DNA of 9,709 nucleotides from JAAZLA01 sp964560975 (GTDB lineage: Bacteria; Spirochaetota; Spirochaetia; Treponematales; Treponemataceae): NCBI GenBank assembly GCA_964560975.1, contig CAZLNE010000081.1, positions 1-9,709 of the forward strand, given 5' to 3'. The position numbers and the translations under genes are program-made. Below are positions 7,487 through 9,709 of this stretch, one piece after another. Each line of letters starts with the position of its first letter. Position 1 is the stretch's first letter. The notes beneath the pieces were generated by a model, which was given only the letters and a program-made list of their open reading frames with translations, did not search any database and was not told the DNA's origin.

Positions 7487-8398
7487 TTATTCCTCTGATG
7501 CATCTTGATCATCAATATCCACAATATTTGCTTCTTTAAGGAGTGAGCCAATAGTGTCATATAATTTGCGGGAATGTTCTAATAAGGGACCGGGCTTACT
7601 TTTTGATGACTTACCCAATCCAAAGACACGCGCGATGGCGCGTTTAAATTCTTCAAGTTTTTTTAAACGTAAAGAGATATCTTCTGTTTGACCATACTTA
7701 TACTCTAAAAGACCGCACAAATAGATAACTCCATCATACCCGTAATTTTTATCAATATCGGGTCCAAAATTACCTATTCCTGCAATATCCTCTTCATGCG
7801 CCATTTCCAAAACAAGCGACTCCTGATAAAAAAACAGAGCCTTACGATAAAAAAGCTGAGACACAAAAGCGTAATTTCTATTCGGGCACTCTTTATCGAG
7901 ATCTGAACACATCCATGCAAGACGGAGCGCAATTTGAGCCTTTTTTATTGTTGGAGACCAGTTCTTCGGCATCTTTTCATAACAAAGAAGTGCCAGATAA
8001 TAGGAGGCAGCACCATCGAGCAGGCTTCTATTTCTCTTAAAATCATAATGAGGAAAAATTGTTTCTACCGACTTTTTTCGTTCTTTTTCGTTATCTAATA
8101 GTGTATCAACGACATTATCTTCAAAGTTTTCATCAAAATCATTCCAAAAAAATGCAGCATGACAAACAGGACAAGCGCCCATAGTATACGTTAAGGGATA
8201 AATAGTACCATAACGGGCAGAAGCCTCGTAGGTTCGCCTTAATTCATCAGTAAGATCTCCGGCAATAAGACGTCCGCCGCCGGACATGAGTTCTTCTTTT
8301 TCAAAATCCTTTTTACAAATAGGACAAAGTACTTTCTGCTTGGAATAGAACGTGGTTGCTAGTTTTTTTTCCTCTCTTTTCTTTGATCTGCGTTCCAT
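7487..8398 (-). CDS. DUF2225 family protein with two CxxC pairs
   Basis: A 303-aa soluble protein of unknown function. After a very basic N-terminus (MERRSKKREEKK) it has CPIC (25-28) and CPVC (76-79), with GGGRLIAGDLTDELRR and GTIYPLTYTMGACPVCHAAFF between and around them. This pattern matches my memory of the DUF2225 family (Cys pairs expected to bind a metal, probably zinc). The rest is predicted helical, with segments resembling TPR-like helices (about 126-275). The ATG at 8396-8398 follows the acpS stop codon with one base between, and its AGAGGGG ribosome binding site is made of the last acpS codons; it ends three bases before truA. I know no established function. Its tight position between acpS and truA implies co-expression, not necessarily shared function. 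The acidic C-terminus (DIDDQDASEE) contrasts with the basic N-terminus. Confidence 0.87.
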   Translation of the reverse strand: MERRSKKREEKKLATTFYSKQKVLCPICKKDFEKEELMSGGGRLIAGDLTDELRRTYEASARYGTIYPLTYTMGACPVCHAAFFWNDFDENFEDNVVDTLLDNEKERKKSVETIFPHYDFKRNRSLLDGAASYYLALLCYEKMPKNWSPTIKKAQIALRLAWMCSDLDKECPNRNYAFVSQLFYRKALFFYQESLVLEMAHEEDIAGIGNFGPDIDKNYGYDGVIYLCGLLEYKYGQTEDISLRLKKLEEFKRAIARVFGLGKSSKSKPGPLLEHSRKLYDTIGSLLKEANIVDIDDQDASEE

Positions 8399-8399
8399 A

Positions 8400-8759
8400 T
8401 TACCCCTCTATTACTACAAAGGCTATTGAGTATTCTTTCTCATGACTTAAAGTTATGAGAACTTTTTTCCCGCCTCGTTTCCTATATACATCCAAGGCAT
8501 CTCCGCATAACTCAATATGCGGTACACCATCTGCGTCTTTTGCAACATAGATATTCCTTAGCGACATACCGTTAAACCCTGTTCCCAATGCTTTTACAAA
8601 CGCTTCTTTTGCAGCAAATCGTGATGCTAAATATTCTACAGATACATTTACTCCCTCAAGCTCCCTGGGGTTAAAATATCTATCAATCATAGCTTGTTTT
8701 AAAAGCCATTTTTCGAAGCGCTTATTTGCTACTATATCTGTCCCTATTCCGAGAATCAT
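8400..8759 (-). CDS. acpS: Holo-[acyl-carrier-protein] synthase AcpS
   Basis: Transfers the 4'-phosphopantetheine arm of coenzyme A to a serine of apo-acyl carrier protein, switching on fatty acid synthesis; cytoplasmic, Mg-dependent. The 119-aa length is typical of the short trimeric AcpS class. Motifs: GIGTDIVANKRFEKWL (4-19) with metal ligand Asp8, SRFAAKEAFVKALGTGF (46-62) with metal-binding Glu52, and LSHEKEYSIAFVVIE (104-118) near the C-terminus. The ATG at 8757-8759 overlaps the TAA of the YbbR gene by one base (TAATG), and AGGG lies about eight bases upstream within the YbbR 3' end, indicating translational coupling. The stop is one base from the next gene. Nothing is missing. Confidence 0.96.
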   Translation of the reverse strand: MILGIGTDIVANKRFEKWLLKQAMIDRYFNPRELEGVNVSVEYLASRFAAKEAFVKALGTGFNGMSLRNIYVAKDADGVPHIELCGDALDVYRKRGGKKVLITLSHEKEYSIAFVVIEG

Positions 8760-9706
8760 TAATTATCCCTGCCTGCACCATGGGACCGCTCAAACTTAAT
8801 TGGGGCTGTCTCTGGAGATAGTGAAGTGATTGTAAAATCGCTCGGTAAGTACAGCTTTATAGGTAATTGATATTCACCTTCTTCGGTTACCATGAAACAA
8901 TCGATTTGAGCTGAGTACATTGTCAGCACGAAACCTTCCATCTCCTTTTTAGGTCCGCTTATACTTACAGAGTATTCAGGAAAAGAAGAGGCAGTCCTGA
9001 ATCCAGCTGGTACACCTGCAAAAACGCCAAGAGAAGAAACAAAGGTATTTTGGACAATAATAGGCGACACACTTATAGTTACATTTACGGTTTCTTCACC
9101 TTCTATTGTAATGAATTTATTTCTTTGAATAAGCTCAACGGTTTTTGTAAAATTACTATTTTTTTGTTCCAGCGAAATTTCTTTTGTCTGAAGACTTACT
9201 GTTTTTTGCACCATAGATTCAGGTCCAGAAATTTCTATAAAATCAGGCTCAATAGAAACAGAATCTATTGCGTATCCGTCTATCAAAGCTCCTGTAAACA
9301 AAGGCTCCACCTGTGCATACATGGTAATGCGCGGCTCTAATTTAACCTCAATGTTTTCTGGAGAACAGGAAAACTCAAGAGGATTAATCTTTACTGCATT
9401 TTCAGATAACACAACAGACACCGGCACGTTATACATTCCAGCGTCGGTATAATGATTCAGGTCCAAAAATACCGTAAAATCGGATTCTGTTATTTGAATT
9501 AAATCCTCTGTCCTTCCCTTAACTGAAATTCGCACATAATGAGTTATTGTTGTTGACTGAATCATAGAGCCGTCTGATATTACGTTTAAAGGTAAGGATA
9601 GAGTCTTTGAGTCTAATGTACTCATCTGATAAAAAGCATATATAAAAAGAGCTAACACAAGACAGATAATCTTTACTGGCCAATTTTCGAGGAATTTTTT
9701 AATCAC
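8759..9706 (-). CDS. YbbR-domain protein, CdaR-like regulator of diadenylate cyclase
   Basis: A 315-aa membrane-anchored protein with an N-terminal transmembrane helix (about 9-27, WPVKIICLVLALFIYAFYQ) and an extracytoplasmic part built of three YbbR-type repeats, roughly 36-124, 128-213 and 216-306. The repeat signature is a strand pair ending in a glycine turn, seen as VRISVKGRTEDL, IEISGPESMV and VSISGPKKEM. In Firmicutes the homologue CdaR sits next to the diadenylate cyclase CdaA and modulates cyclic-di-AMP synthesis; the same role here is inference because the upstream gene is outside the window. The first codon is GTG at 9704-9706, three bases from the window edge. The frame is still open at the edge (CAA), so a longer start is possible, but the GTGA context would fit overlap with an upstream stop codon. 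Followed by acpS with one-base overlap. Confidence 0.85.
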   Translation of the reverse strand: MIKKFLENWPVKIICLVLALFIYAFYQMSTLDSKTLSLPLNVISDGSMIQSTTITHYVRISVKGRTEDLIQITESDFTVFLDLNHYTDAGMYNVPVSVVLSENAVKINPLEFSCSPENIEVKLEPRITMYAQVEPLFTGALIDGYAIDSVSIEPDFIEISGPESMVQKTVSLQTKEISLEQKNSNFTKTVELIQRNKFITIEGEETVNVTISVSPIIVQNTFVSSLGVFAGVPAGFRTASSFPEYSVSISGPKKEMEGFVLTMYSAQIDCFMVTEEGEYQLPIKLYLPSDFTITSLSPETAPIKFERSHGAGRDN

Positions 9707-9709
9707 TTG

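Noticed and set aside
8363..8370. A8 run on the coding strand near the start of the DUF2225 gene as a phase-variation switch
   Set aside because: It encodes part of a Glu/Lys-rich N-terminus in an operon of housekeeping genes, and eight bases is common by chance at this base composition.
9050..9340. A plus-strand open frame of 96 codons opposite the YbbR gene
   Set aside because: Composition (rich in Phe, Tyr, Arg, Asn, Cys) is typical of an antisense shadow, and the YbbR frame is clearly the coding one.
1..9709. Search for CRISPR arrays, tRNA or rRNA genes, insertion sequences, toxin-antitoxin or defence modules
   Set aside because: No regularly spaced repeats, tRNA-like cloverleafs, transposase or integrase motifs, terminal repeats, or known defence domains were seen on either strand by eye.

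Overview
The window looks like an ordinary chromosomal housekeeping stretch from an AT-rich, double-membraned bacterium. A Treponema-like spirochaete is my best guess. This rests on recognition rather than a search: a eukaryote-type hexokinase of about 447 aa, a compact Rep-type helicase, and a very large signal-peptide protein with a beta-rich C-terminal third that suggests an outer membrane. I see no mobile element, CRISPR array, rRNA, tRNA or phage gene, and no stretch over 300 bases without a gene.

Layout from left to right. Positions 1-86 (minus) hold the first 28 codons of a membrane-anchored protein that runs off the left edge. Positions 121-159 hold a hairpin that probably terminates the hexokinase transcript. 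Positions 203-1546 (minus) encode hexokinase, with a convincing sigma70-type promoter at 1580-1608. A divergent intergenic region separates it from a Rep/UvrD/PcrA-type DNA helicase on the plus strand (about 1688-3694), the only plus-strand gene. A hairpin plus T7 tract at 3701-3732 closes the helicase gene and lies between two convergent genes.

From 9706 down to 3743 everything is on the minus strand: a YbbR-domain protein (CdaR-like), holo-ACP synthase (acpS), a DUF2225 protein with two Cys pairs, tRNA pseudouridine synthase truA, and a 955-aa exported protein. The first four are nearly fused (1-nt overlap, 1-nt gap, 3-nt gap), so they are probably one translationally coupled operon. It links cyclic-di-AMP/envelope control, activation of fatty-acid carrier protein and tRNA modification. 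The 955-aa gene follows after a 97-nt gap and has its own strong ribosome binding site; it may be the operon's last gene or have its own promoter.

The most interesting item is the 955-aa protein: signal peptide, gluzincin-like HEVVH...E metalloprotease segment, TolB/WD40-like beta-propeller, then a beta-rich tail that could be an outer-membrane barrel. The rest is well explained by known families. I do not see a clear undescribed multi-gene system.
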